A stretch of DNA of 64,000 nucleotides, from positions 2,232,001 through 2,296,000 of the forward strand of contig NZ_WJFD01000001.1 in assembly GCF_009647655.1 (NCBI RefSeq), in the 5' to 3' direction. Position 1 is the first letter of the stretch. Every line of letters starts with the position of its first letter. A program made the translations under genes and the position numbers. The notes under the pieces were generated by a model, which was not told the origin of the DNA, ran no database searches, and saw only the letters and a list, made by a program, of their open reading frames with translations. This DNA comes from Chitinophaga sp. SYP-B3965. Lineage in GTDB: Bacteria > Bacteroidota > Bacteroidia > Chitinophagales > Chitinophagaceae. Positions 35,128 to 43,436 of this stretch are shown one piece after another.

Positions 35128-35509
35128 ATTTCATGGAATGAAGTTGAATAACATTTCCTTCTGTATCCTCAAAAGCTCCTAAACAACCAAAAGAAGGAGA
35201 TACCTGTTTTTTAGGCATGATCACTTTCCCGCCTGCTTTCTCCACACGGTCTAATACATCCCCCAGGTCATTACCGCCATTCAAAACAATCTTGATCCCA
35301 ATGTTTGCAGGCGTATAGTCTGCTCCTTTTACAATGGCAGCACCAATGCCGCCAGCATCCCGGTCATGCGGCAGAAAACCCATCTGATTAGGACCAGCCA
35401 TGATATCCGGCATATCATAATCGTAAATAGTGCTGTAGAATTTCTTTGCCCTGTCAAAATCGGCGACGGCAATTTCTACCCAGAATATTGAATCTTTGAA
35501 TAGTTTCAT
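35126..35509 (-). CDS. VOC-family (glyoxalase/bleomycin resistance-like) protein
   Basis: I chose the ATG at 35507-35509 (MKLFKDSIFWVEIAVADFDRAKKFY) because longer frames would overlap the upstream gene. The 127-residue cytoplasmic protein has one VOC module pair with FWVEIAVADFDRAKKFYSTIYDYDMP, FLPHDRDAGGIGAAIV, VLDRVEKAGGKVIMPKK and FEDTEGNVIQLHS. VOC proteins bind a metal and act on small electrophiles or bind drugs; the actual substrate is unknown. It follows the DUF1569 gene by 4 bp, so the two are likely cotranscribed. Confidence 0.88.
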   Translation of the reverse strand: MKLFKDSIFWVEIAVADFDRAKKFYSTIYDYDMPDIMAGPNQMGFLPHDRDAGGIGAAIVKGADYTPANIGIKIVLNGGNDLGDVLDRVEKAGGKVIMPKKQVSPSFGCLGAFEDTEGNVIQLHSMK

Positions 35510-35513
35510 ATGT

Positions 35514-35960
35514 TTAACAATTGAATTGACGGAGGTGATGGTCTGAATGTTTAAAAGCAAATAACCCTATTTCTTCTTTTGTGAGTTTACCAAAGAAGGG
35601 ATGAATAATGCTATGGTCTGTTAACCGCCCGTATTCTTCGATCAGGTTGATCCATTTCTTTTTATCCGCTGCAAAATCACTCTGCACGGGTCCTTTAATA
35701 GCTAAAGGGCCTGCGGGAACGTTCTTGTCCATGGGCTTATCATTCTTAAAGAAGCTTTTCTTCACCAGCTTGCCTAATAGCAAACCAAGGAATTCCCGCT
35801 TGTAATGTGTTTTGCCCAATGTCATTTCTTCCCATAATGTACAGTGCTTCACCATCTGGTGAACATTCATTTTCCCCCACGCGGCGGTATTGTTTCCATT
35901 GAGCATCTGAGCCCTTTGGATCAATGCATCCCTGATTGCTTTGTCGAATACTGTTCTCAT
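35514..35960 (-). CDS. DUF1569 (DinB-like) protein
   Basis: The 148-residue protein starts at the ATG 35958-35960; a longer frame to 35981 adds seven residues. DUF1569 features are a helix bundle with AAWGKMNVHQMVKHCTLWEEM, LGLLLGKLVKKSFF, and a C-terminal FGKLTKEEIGLFAFKHSDHHLRQF. His residues in NVHQMVKH and HSDHH could bind a metal as in DinB proteins. The function is not known; members often accompany VOC proteins, as here. It is divergent from the AraC-type regulator gene over 119 bp. Confidence 0.86.
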   Translation of the reverse strand: MRTVFDKAIRDALIQRAQMLNGNNTAAWGKMNVHQMVKHCTLWEEMTLGKTHYKREFLGLLLGKLVKKSFFKNDKPMDKNVPAGPLAIKGPVQSDFAADKKKWINLIEEYGRLTDHSIIHPFFGKLTKEEIGLFAFKHSDHHLRQFNC

Positions 35961-35978
35961 AACATTCGCTTTATAACA

Positions 35979-35986
35979 CAAAGGTA
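35979..35986 (-). promoter_or_regulatory. Predicted -7 box of the DUF1569-VOC operon
   Basis: The minus strand reads TACCTTTG, matching TAnnTTTG exactly, 19 bp before the DUF1569 start. The -33 element is not clear. Confidence 0.4.
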
Positions 35987-36034
35987 TTGTCTATATTTGG
36001 GGTTCACGGGGTGTGATATTGACATTTTGCAGGG

Positions 36035-36065
36035 TTGTTTTAGACATCAGTTCCCCTTAGCTTTG
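36035..36065 (+). promoter_or_regulatory. Predicted promoter of the DJ-1/AraC regulator gene
   Basis: TTG (36035-36037) and TAGCTTTG (36058-36065) are 20 bp apart, an exact Bacteroidetes -33/-7 arrangement. The start codon at 36080 leaves a short leader. A second exact -7 box, TATATTTG at 35992-35999, has only TTT in the -33 place. Confidence 0.6.
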
Positions 36066-36079
36066 TTAAAACTGCGGAC

Positions 36080-37057
36080 ATGAAAAATCTATCCATTTTA
36101 ATTCCTGAAAATCATTCAAACCTGAGTAGTGTGATCCTCACGTTTGAGGTATTCACCAAAGCGAATGAATATTATGGGAAGAACGTTTTCAACATCCAGC
36201 TGGTGAGTAATTCCAGGAAAACCGTCCTGCACAAAGGTTTATTCACTATTCACCCGGATGTGCTTTTAAGTGATAGACCAAGAGCGCACCTGATCTTAAT
36301 ACCTGCCCTGGATGAACACATCAATAAAACATTAGGGCATAATAATGTGCTGATAGAATGGGTGACCGAACAGTACAAACTTGGTGCTGAAGTAGCCAGT
36401 CTTTGCACCGGCGCTTTCCTGCTCGCGGCTGCGGGCATCTTGAATGGTAAACAATGTTCCACCCACTGGCAGGCAGCAGATGTATTTAAACAAATGTTCC
36501 CTGATCTGGATCTGAAAACAGAAAAGATCATTACAGATGAACAGGGCGTTTACACAACAGGAGGCGCACTCTCTTCCCTCAACCTGCTCCTCCACTTAGT
36601 AGAGAAATATTACGACCGGCAAACGGCTATCTTTTGCGCGAAGTTCTTTGAGATAGACCTGGACAGGAACAGCCAGTCTCCCTTCTCTATTTTCACCGGG
36701 CAAAAGAACCATGAAGACGAAGCCATCAAAGCGGTGCAAACCTATATGGAAAATAACCTCAGCGAAAAGATCAACATGAAGGACCTGGCGGCCGAGTTCA
36801 GCATAGACAGGCGCAACTTCGACAGGCGGTTTAAAAAAGCAACGATGAACACGCCGGCAGAATATATGCAGCGTATTAAAATAGAAGCCGCCAAAAAGAG
36901 CTTCGAAACAACGCGAAAGAATGTGAACGAAGTGATGTATGAGATCGGTTATAATGATACGAAAGCTTTCAGGTTGCTGTTCAAAAAGATAACCGGCCTC
37001 TCTCCGCTTGATTACCGGAACAAGTATAACAAGGATGCGATAGTTTATTCAACCTGA
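36080..37057 (+). CDS. GlxA-type transcription regulator (DJ-1/PfpI domain plus AraC HTH)
   Basis: The 325-residue protein has an N-terminal DJ-1/PfpI-like domain (about 4-190, with LIPENHSNLSSVILTFEVF and the nucleophile-elbow region ASLCTGAFLLAAAG) and a C-terminal AraC double HTH (about 220-320, MKDLAAEFSIDRRNFDRRFKKAT and EVMYEIGYNDTKAFRLLFKKITGLSPLDYR). The DJ-1 part usually binds an unknown small ligand in this subfamily. It sits 54 bp upstream of the terpene synthase gene in the same direction. That makes it a candidate regulator of terpene synthesis, although each gene has its own promoter-like site. Confidence 0.93.
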   Translation: MKNLSILIPENHSNLSSVILTFEVFTKANEYYGKNVFNIQLVSNSRKTVLHKGLFTIHPDVLLSDRPRAHLILIPALDEHINKTLGHNNVLIEWVTEQYKLGAEVASLCTGAFLLAAAGILNGKQCSTHWQAADVFKQMFPDLDLKTEKIITDEQGVYTTGGALSSLNLLLHLVEKYYDRQTAIFCAKFFEIDLDRNSQSPFSIFTGQKNHEDEAIKAVQTYMENNLSEKINMKDLAAEFSIDRRNFDRRFKKATMNTPAEYMQRIKIEAAKKSFETTRKNVNEVMYEIGYNDTKAFRLLFKKITGLSPLDYRNKYNKDAIVYST

Positions 37058-37058
37058 G

Positions 37059-37088
37059 TTTCGATAGCAGTCGCCATTCTTATATTTG
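37059..37088 (+). promoter_or_regulatory. Predicted promoter of the terpene synthase gene
   Basis: TTT (37059-37061) and TATATTTG (37081-37088) are 19 bp apart, a good Bacteroidetes-type promoter starting right after the regulator's stop codon. The ATG is at 37112. Confidence 0.55.
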
Positions 37089-37111
37089 GCTTTTAGCCCA
37101 AAAGAATTGCT

Positions 37112-38128
37112 ATGATAACCCGAAATACATCTGGAGAGGATTTCCTGACGTTGATCCCCAGCCTCCCCCGCCCTGAATACCCGTTCCCCGACCTGGCAAA
37201 TCCGCTGATGGAACCTTTGAGAGAAGTGTATTATAATTGGATCGACACTGATTATACCTTCCATTCTGAAAAAGCGCGTGAAATGCATAAGCGGCATGTA
37301 TTAAGTGATATACCTGCCCGTGCATTCCCTTATTTAAGATCAATCGATGAATTACTTCCAATAACAAGATATGCCTGCCATGGTGCTATGATGGATGATT
37401 ATTTCGATCGTTGCACAGGTAATGAAATGCAGGCTATCAGGGAGCGGATCATGTCTTTGCTGCGTGGCGAAGATGAGCAGGAACCCAAAGACCTGGGGAT
37501 ATACCGCCAGTTCTATTTACTGAGGCAGGATGCTATCAGGTGTGAAATGCCCCAACGTTTATACGATAAATACATTGTAACTATAGATTCCGTGCTGGTA
37601 GGTTACCAGCAGGAAAAACATTTTAATGCCGCAGATATACCACCCCCGTTACCTATTTACACTATCATCCGGGAAGATACCAGCGGCGGATTACCTTTCT
37701 GCAGATATGTTTGCATGCAAAAAGATTTTCGTTTGCTGCCAGACACAGTACTTGATCATCCTGTTTTAGTGCGTATGTACGCACTGGTATCACGCATGAT
37801 CGGTTGCCACAACGATTTCATCTCACTGCCCAAAGAAATAATGCGCCAGGGAGATGTGATCAACATTGTAAAAGTAATGCGCCATGAATACGATCTGTCC
37901 TGGGAGGATGCTTACAGGAAGGCACTGGATCTTCATGATGATTATAAAAAAGAATTCATCTTGTTATGTGAAAACCTGCCTGATTTTGGAAAGTGGCAGG
38001 AATTGGCAGCAGATTTTGTTTATACACTGGGAATTTCGTTACAGGGTGTTTATTCCTGGCATTTACACGATAAATTCCGTTATGCTCCCGGCGGTTATGT
38101 GGAAGGAGAATATAAAAGCCGGGAGTAG
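37112..38128 (+). CDS. Class I terpene synthase
   Basis: The 338-residue cytoplasmic protein has the full signature set of bacterial class I terpene cyclases. The Asp-rich motif is DDYFD (95-99, exact DDxxD). A pyrophosphate-sensor Arg lies at residue 187 in IIREDTSG, 47 residues before the NSE motif. The NSE triad is NDFISLPKE (234-242; N234, S238, E242). The C-terminal Arg-Tyr pair is in KFRY (323-324). These enzymes ionise geranyl, farnesyl or geranylgeranyl diphosphate with three Mg ions and cyclise the cation. Product and chain length cannot be read from sequence. No prenyltransferase or cytochrome P450 gene is adjacent. A long terminator follows. Confidence 0.93.
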   Translation: MITRNTSGEDFLTLIPSLPRPEYPFPDLANPLMEPLREVYYNWIDTDYTFHSEKAREMHKRHVLSDIPARAFPYLRSIDELLPITRYACHGAMMDDYFDRCTGNEMQAIRERIMSLLRGEDEQEPKDLGIYRQFYLLRQDAIRCEMPQRLYDKYIVTIDSVLVGYQQEKHFNAADIPPPLPIYTIIREDTSGGLPFCRYVCMQKDFRLLPDTVLDHPVLVRMYALVSRMIGCHNDFISLPKEIMRQGDVINIVKVMRHEYDLSWEDAYRKALDLHDDYKKEFILLCENLPDFGKWQELAADFVYTLGISLQGVYSWHLHDKFRYAPGGYVEGEYKSRE

Positions 38129-38129
38129 A

Positions 38130-38167
38130 TTTTAAAAGGCTGCCACTTATGAGGCAGCCTTTTAAAA
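38130..38167. terminator. Bidirectional terminator after the terpene synthase
   Basis: A perfect 15-bp inverted repeat (TTTTAAAAGGCTGCC at 38130-38144 and its complement at 38153-38167) has an 8-nt loop and A/T tracts on both sides. It lies between the convergent terpene synthase and metalloprotease genes. Confidence 0.92.
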
Positions 38168-38169
38168 TG

Positions 38170-39732
38170 TTAGAAAGCCCCCAACTCCGCCAGCACCGCA
38201 TAATGCGAGCCGGAATAATTAGAAGCCGTTACTATTTTGATATACCGGCAATTCACCGGGGATGCAAATGTTTTATACTGTTTGGTATTTACATTCTGTA
38301 AAGTATGCGCCCCTTGTGAGGTGTACGTAATGTTATCAGCACTTGTGTGTATGGTGATATCCTTTAAAGATCCGTTCAGGTTTTCTCTTTGCAGGAATGC
38401 CAGGCCCGCCACACTTTTGGCGGATTGCATATCTACGATCACGGTATGCGGATGTGCAGGTTGTGTACTCTTCCATTGTGTATGCCATACGGTATAAGGA
38501 TCATTGTCCAGCAGATTAGCAGCTGGCCCGTCATTTTCCTGGCTGTTCACATAGTTGATCGTCCAGCCTGTTTTGCTCAGTTCATCTTTCGTATCTATAT
38601 CCAATACCGGTAATCCGCCGCTGTAGGAATAGGCGTAGGATTTCTCTGCGCTGGAGCCATTGGTGAAGAGGAAGCGGACCCTCAGTTTATAGTTGTTCGT
38701 TTTATTCTGCAGTTCACTGATGGGCATGCTGATCTGTATGCTATCTCCCGCCGGAACGGCCACCCAGGCTACTGCATCATAATCCGCACCGTCTTCCCGG
38801 TCGTGGTAGATGATGACGTTGTTCACCGTTTTGGTAGCAGAATACTGCACTTTCAGATGTATGTTGCCGCTGCTGTAATTGGCCTTGAGTGTATTAATGG
38901 TAGCGCTGCCGCCGCCATAGATATCTGTGGCGGTAGTTGCCCGGAATACCTGGCAGTTGTTGAGGATGGCGGCACTGGCTTTTGTGAGGAACGTAGCCGT
39001 TTTGCCATAGGTATAATTACCACTGCCCATCAACGCTGTGCCCATGGCAGGATCTGCGCCTTCAGATACCTTCTCCTTATTATGCGGCAGGTTAATACCG
39101 TGGCCCAGTTCATGCATCAACCCTCCTATCCATTTGGTGGCCCTGTTGCCTAAGGTATTGTTCTGCCCCAGGTAACTGGTATCCATTTCTGCATAGTCCA
39201 GTGCAAAACACCAGCGGCCGAGACCATAAAAAGGTACACCACCGGGATCGCCATCCGGTGCATAAGTACTGGCCGGCATGATCACCAGGGTGTGCTCACT
39301 GCTTTTCTCTGCAGGATGGGCAGCAAACCAGGTATTCATTTCCGTGATCACTTTATTACCACCGCCTTCGTAGGGGTATTGATCCTTTGTAAGGTTGCCC
39401 CTTACAACTATCACTTTTACACGGCCGGTACTATCGCTGGTAAGCCCAAAGGTGCGGTCACCAAAACCGTGGTAGCTCATCCATTTGTTATAGAAAGCCT
39501 GGCCGTGGCGTAAAATGCCATTTAACCTGGCCCGGTAATTCAGAATGGTATCCCCGTCTGAGGGAACGAAATAGATCACATTTACATTGTAGGCGTTACT
39601 GCTTGGTGCAGTCATTAACGTAGAAGGAGATAGTTTTTTCTCTGCAGGCGTGATCTCCCGCTTGCAGGCTCCCAGAATGCCGGATAGACATAACATTCCT
39701 GAGAGCATCAGATGCTGGTGTTGCTTTTTCAT
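38170..39732 (-). CDS. Zinc metalloprotease (metzincin-like) lipoprotein with C-terminal discoidin domain
   Basis: The 520-residue lipoprotein (ILGAC, Cys23) has a metalloprotease domain with the extended zinc motif HELGHGINLPH (207-217; H207, E208, H211, H217), the metzincin HExxHxxGxxH form with Asn in place of the usual Gly. A Met-rich stretch (PAMGTALMGSG) after it may be the Met-turn. The last 130 residues form an F5/8 type C (discoidin) domain (NLLDNDPYTVWHTQW, FLQRENLNGSLKDITIHTSADN, CRYIKIVTASNYSGSHYAVLAELGAF), commonly carbohydrate-binding. A middle beta domain links them. It is likely a surface protease or glycoprotein-targeting peptidase; the target is unknown. Confidence 0.88.
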   Translation of the reverse strand: MKKQHQHLMLSGMLCLSGILGACKREITPAEKKLSPSTLMTAPSSNAYNVNVIYFVPSDGDTILNYRARLNGILRHGQAFYNKWMSYHGFGDRTFGLTSDSTGRVKVIVVRGNLTKDQYPYEGGGNKVITEMNTWFAAHPAEKSSEHTLVIMPASTYAPDGDPGGVPFYGLGRWCFALDYAEMDTSYLGQNNTLGNRATKWIGGLMHELGHGINLPHNKEKVSEGADPAMGTALMGSGNYTYGKTATFLTKASAAILNNCQVFRATTATDIYGGGSATINTLKANYSSGNIHLKVQYSATKTVNNVIIYHDREDGADYDAVAWVAVPAGDSIQISMPISELQNKTNNYKLRVRFLFTNGSSAEKSYAYSYSGGLPVLDIDTKDELSKTGWTINYVNSQENDGPAANLLDNDPYTVWHTQWKSTQPAHPHTVIVDMQSAKSVAGLAFLQRENLNGSLKDITIHTSADNITYTSQGAHTLQNVNTKQYKTFASPVNCRYIKIVTASNYSGSHYAVLAELGAF

Positions 39733-39911
39733 ACTTGGGTTTTAAATGATGAATTGATTTGGGCTACATTATATCATACAAACTCGACTTAGGTTTTCTA
39801 ATAACTAAATCAACACCTTTCTTTTCATGGTTCAAAATACCTCCTGTTCCTTTTGACCAGCACATGACATTGAACATATAAATCCGTAATTTCGCAGCCA
39901 TCCTGTACTTT

Positions 39912-42900
39912 ATGATAAGGTCCTTCAGCAGCATTCTCATCCTCCTACTCTGTACCGCTTTGATAACCAAAGCGGAAACATTCACCGTTACTTCTACGGG
40001 AGACAGTGGACCGGGTACTCTGCGTGAAGCCATCCTGAAATCCAATGCAAACGGCACCACGGAAAAAGACTATATCTACTTCAACCTCCCTCATACTACC
40101 TGGGCGGAACGCACCATTTCCGTGAACAGCCACCTTCCGGAGATCACCGGCGGCAACCTGGTCATAGACGGCTCCACCCAGTCGGGTACCAAACTGGGCC
40201 TGAGCGATGCCAGGGTGATCTTATTACGCAGTAATGTGGTAGATCCCAATGACAGCAGGTATTTCGCCCTCCGCCTGCGGGATGTAAATGATGTGGAGAT
40301 CTATGGCATGGCGCTCACTTATAAGGATGATCTCAATAACAATAACGGGTATGGTATAACGATGGAGAATGCCCGCCACATCAGAATAGGCGCGCCGGGT
40401 AAAGGAAACATGGTACGCGGCTTTTTAAGAGGCATTTACAGGGAAAAAGGATCCCTGGAGGATGTTATCATACAGAGCAATATGGTAGGTGTAAAAGAAG
40501 ACGGTATTACAGGCAATGCGGCCAGCATTGACCTGCAGAATATAAACGGGATCATACTGGGAGGAACCGGTGCCGGAGAAGGTAATCACCTGGGCGCCGG
40601 AGGTGTTATGTTTATTACTACAGGGGGTAAAATGATCATTACGGGTAATAAAATGGGCATCAACTATACCGGAGACCGCGCCATCAATGGCTGTCACCTT
40701 TGGCTGGCCGGCCCTGCCACGGAAATAACTTTTACAGATAATCATCTCGGCAACGGTACCGTATACCTGAATACCCTCAAATATCCCTATACTGTTAAGC
40801 GCAACAAAATGGGAACAGATGCCACCGGTACAATAAGATTGCAAACAGATCCAAAAGAAGTAGGCATACAGTCATACAACTGCCCGGGAGGCATTATTTC
40901 TGAAAATATCATCGCCGGATACTCCTTTGCAGGCGTCAGTGTAAACGAATGTTATGCCGCCACCATCAGCAATAACGAAATGTTCTGCAACGGCAGGGGC
41001 ATCAACCTGAATTGGTACGAAGGCCCGGCAGGCAGGCCAAAACCTTTCGTAGATGTGAACGGCTGCGAAGCCGGTGGCACCCGGGGCATTGCTACCCCTA
41101 ACAGTAAGATAGAGATCTTTGAGCCGGATTACTGTGGCCACATTGATGGCGGTGCCAGCTGCCAGGGCAGAAAATATATTGGCACTGTTACTGCAGATGC
41201 CAATGGGAAATGGTTCTACCCTTTCACACCAGCTAAAGGTATCCTGGTAACCGCTACGGACGCCGGCGGGGCCACTTCTCAATATTCCATTGCTGAACTT
41301 GACTACGATGAAGGCTATAAAGTAACACAGCCCACCTGTGGAAAATCCAACGGGGCCATCAAAATGAAAGTGAAGCGTGGTGTTATTATCGGCTGGAAAG
41401 ATAAAGACGGCAACCTGATCAGCAGAGACACCAGCCTTAAGAACCTGCCTCCCGGAGATTATACTTTTTATATTTCCAGCAGCGGATGTGATAATGAAAC
41501 CTGCCTGAATGGTTATTGGTTCAGGCTGGAGGATCATACCCCTTCCATAGATGCCCGGTATGTGCAGATCTCCAACACCAGCTGTAACCAGAGCAATGGA
41601 TATATTTACAACCTGTATCTGAATGGCACTGGCACTAACGCCAGTCCTGTCTATACCTGGCGCAATGAATTAGGAGAAATAGTGGGCAATGGTGCAGAAT
41701 TAAGGTCTGCACGACCCGGTAAATACACCTTTACCCTCGGTATAAAGGAAGATGATTGTATAGCCACAGCCGGGCCATTTGAAATAAAGAACACCTCCGG
41801 CCCCGTTATAGATATCAGCCGGGCAATTATTACCACGGCCACCTGTGGAAAGCCCAATGGCAGTATTACCGGCGTAACCATCAGCGGCACCGGTATTATC
41901 AACTACAAGTGGGTGAACGCAGCCAACACAGTAGTGGGCACTTCATCTAACCTGCTACAAGTTACTCCCGGAAAATATGTATTGAAGTATAGCGATGCCA
42001 GCGGCTGTGCGGAAGCAGAAACGGACACTTTCACCGTAGCCGATAAAGGGAGTATCACCCTTTCCACCGCTAATATGATCGTAACACCGGCAGGCTGCGT
42101 GACAGAAAACGGTTCCATCACAGGTATTGAAATTACTGGTGCCACTTCTTTCCAATGGTTGAATGAAAGCGGCCAGCTCATCAGCGCCACACGCGATCTG
42201 CAAAACGTATCGCCTGGCAAATACCGCCTGCTGCTGGAGAATGCTGATGGCTGCAATGCCACCACTCCCCTCATTGAAATAACACGCATGCAGGCAACTG
42301 GTATGCGTAACATGGTTATGGTCACCAGCCCTGCCAATTGCAATGAAAACAATGGCGCCATTGCCGAACTGGTGATCACCGGAGGTACACCTGTTACTTA
42401 TCGTTGGATGAATGAAAACGACCAGCTGGTTAGTACTGCTGAAAAGCCAACAGGATTAGCGCCCGGAAATTACAAACTGTATGCAACAGATGCCGGCGGA
42501 TGCGAACAGTTTATTGTATCGGCAGGCATTGCCAAAAAAGATCCGCCTGTTATTGACAGCCGCAGTATAAAAATAACACCGGATGAATGCAGCCGCTCTA
42601 CCGGCGCCATTACCGGCATTTCCGTTACAGGTGAATTGCCACTCAGTTATGCATGGTATACAGGCAATACCACGAAAGGCCAAAACCCTTCACTTACGGG
42701 CATTCCCTCTGGTGAATATTATTTGGCCGCTACTGATAAATATGGCTGCAAAGTGCAAACGCTTCCTTATTTCGTAGCTAACACGGAAACAACGCTACCA
42801 ACACCATCCGCACAAAGCCCTGCTATCATAAAAGGCATGCCGGCTACGATCACAGTGGCTGTACCACAACAAGGCACCTATTATCTCCATGCCCAACCAG

Positions 42901-43316
42901 GTATGCAACCCCTGTTCAGCAACAACACCGGCAGCTTCAGGCTGGAAGGCATTGTACAGAACACGCCCTTTTACATTCGTTTACAATCCGGCAGCTGCCT
43001 GAGCCCCTTTGCCGAAGTGATGGTGAAAGTGGTGGATGAAGTGAAAGTAGTGGCGCCCAATGCTTTCAGCCCTAATAACGACGGTGTGAATGATCGATTC
43101 CGGATACGCGCATATGGCCTTTCAAAACTGGATTACTTTACAGTGTTTAACCGTTGGGGAACACCGGTATTCAACACCACCAACCCCGAAGTATGGTGGG
43201 ATGGACAATTGAATAATGCACTGCAACCCGCCGGTACTTATATGTGGATCGTTAAAGGAAAGGATATACTGGGAAGAGATGTTCAGTATTCCGGGCACGT
43301 ATTGCTCATCAGGTAA
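39912..43316 (+). CDS. Large T9SS type B surface protein with beta-helix and SprB-like repeats
   Basis: The 1134-residue protein has a signal peptide (to about residue 20) and a parallel beta-helix part (about 22-400) beginning FTVTSTGDSGPGTLREAI. From about 475 to 1000 come six repeats of roughly 85 residues, each starting with a Cys-containing NG motif: CGKSNGAI, CNQSNGYI, CGKPNGSITG, CVTENGSITG, CNENNGAI and CSRSTGAITG. These resemble SprB repeats. The last 90 residues are a gliding-motility-associated C-terminal domain (NAFSPNNDGVNDRFRI, VFNRWGTPVF, WWDGQLN, PAGTYMWIVKGKD). This type B sorting signal sends proteins to the surface or medium. Adhesion is the likely role, by family. Confidence 0.9.
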   Translation: MIRSFSSILILLLCTALITKAETFTVTSTGDSGPGTLREAILKSNANGTTEKDYIYFNLPHTTWAERTISVNSHLPEITGGNLVIDGSTQSGTKLGLSDARVILLRSNVVDPNDSRYFALRLRDVNDVEIYGMALTYKDDLNNNNGYGITMENARHIRIGAPGKGNMVRGFLRGIYREKGSLEDVIIQSNMVGVKEDGITGNAASIDLQNINGIILGGTGAGEGNHLGAGGVMFITTGGKMIITGNKMGINYTGDRAINGCHLWLAGPATEITFTDNHLGNGTVYLNTLKYPYTVKRNKMGTDATGTIRLQTDPKEVGIQSYNCPGGIISENIIAGYSFAGVSVNECYAATISNNEMFCNGRGINLNWYEGPAGRPKPFVDVNGCEAGGTRGIATPNSKIEIFEPDYCGHIDGGASCQGRKYIGTVTADANGKWFYPFTPAKGILVTATDAGGATSQYSIAELDYDEGYKVTQPTCGKSNGAIKMKVKRGVIIGWKDKDGNLISRDTSLKNLPPGDYTFYISSSGCDNETCLNGYWFRLEDHTPSIDARYVQISNTSCNQSNGYIYNLYLNGTGTNASPVYTWRNELGEIVGNGAELRSARPGKYTFTLGIKEDDCIATAGPFEIKNTSGPVIDISRAIITTATCGKPNGSITGVTISGTGIINYKWVNAANTVVGTSSNLLQVTPGKYVLKYSDASGCAEAETDTFTVADKGSITLSTANMIVTPAGCVTENGSITGIEITGATSFQWLNESGQLISATRDLQNVSPGKYRLLLENADGCNATTPLIEITRMQATGMRNMVMVTSPANCNENNGAIAELVITGGTPVTYRWMNENDQLVSTAEKPTGLAPGNYKLYATDAGGCEQFIVSAGIAKKDPPVIDSRSIKITPDECSRSTGAITGISVTGELPLSYAWYTGNTTKGQNPSLTGIPSGEYYLAATDKYGCKVQTLPYFVANTETTLPTPSAQSPAIIKGMPATITVAVPQQGTYYLHAQPGMQPLFSNNTGSFRLEGIVQNTPFYIRLQSGSCLSPFAEVMVKVVDEVKVVAPNAFSPNNDGVNDRFRIRAYGLSKLDYFTVFNRWGTPVFNTTNPEVWWDGQLNNALQPAGTYMWIVKGKDILGRDVQYSGHVLLIR

Positions 43317-43369
43317 ACCCCTGTAATGACTAACTCAGGTTCTACTTTGTCCACTTAGCCCGATAGTGG

Positions 43370-43401
43370 TTGGAACCCGCTGCATACTGGTGATACTTTT
43401 G
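43370..43401 (+). promoter_or_regulatory. Predicted promoter of the hydrolase/DUF6130 operon
   Basis: TTG (43370-43372) and TACTTTTG (43394-43401) are separated by 21 bp, an exact Bacteroidetes-type promoter. The ATG is at 43437, leaving about 30 nt of leader. Confidence 0.65.
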
Positions 43402-43436
43402 GGAAAGAATAACAACAAATCCTAAAAGTTACAACA

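Noticed and set aside
40872..41537. A 221-codon minus-strand frame inside the T9SS type B protein gene
   Set aside because: It is antisense to a repeat-containing gene with intact domains.
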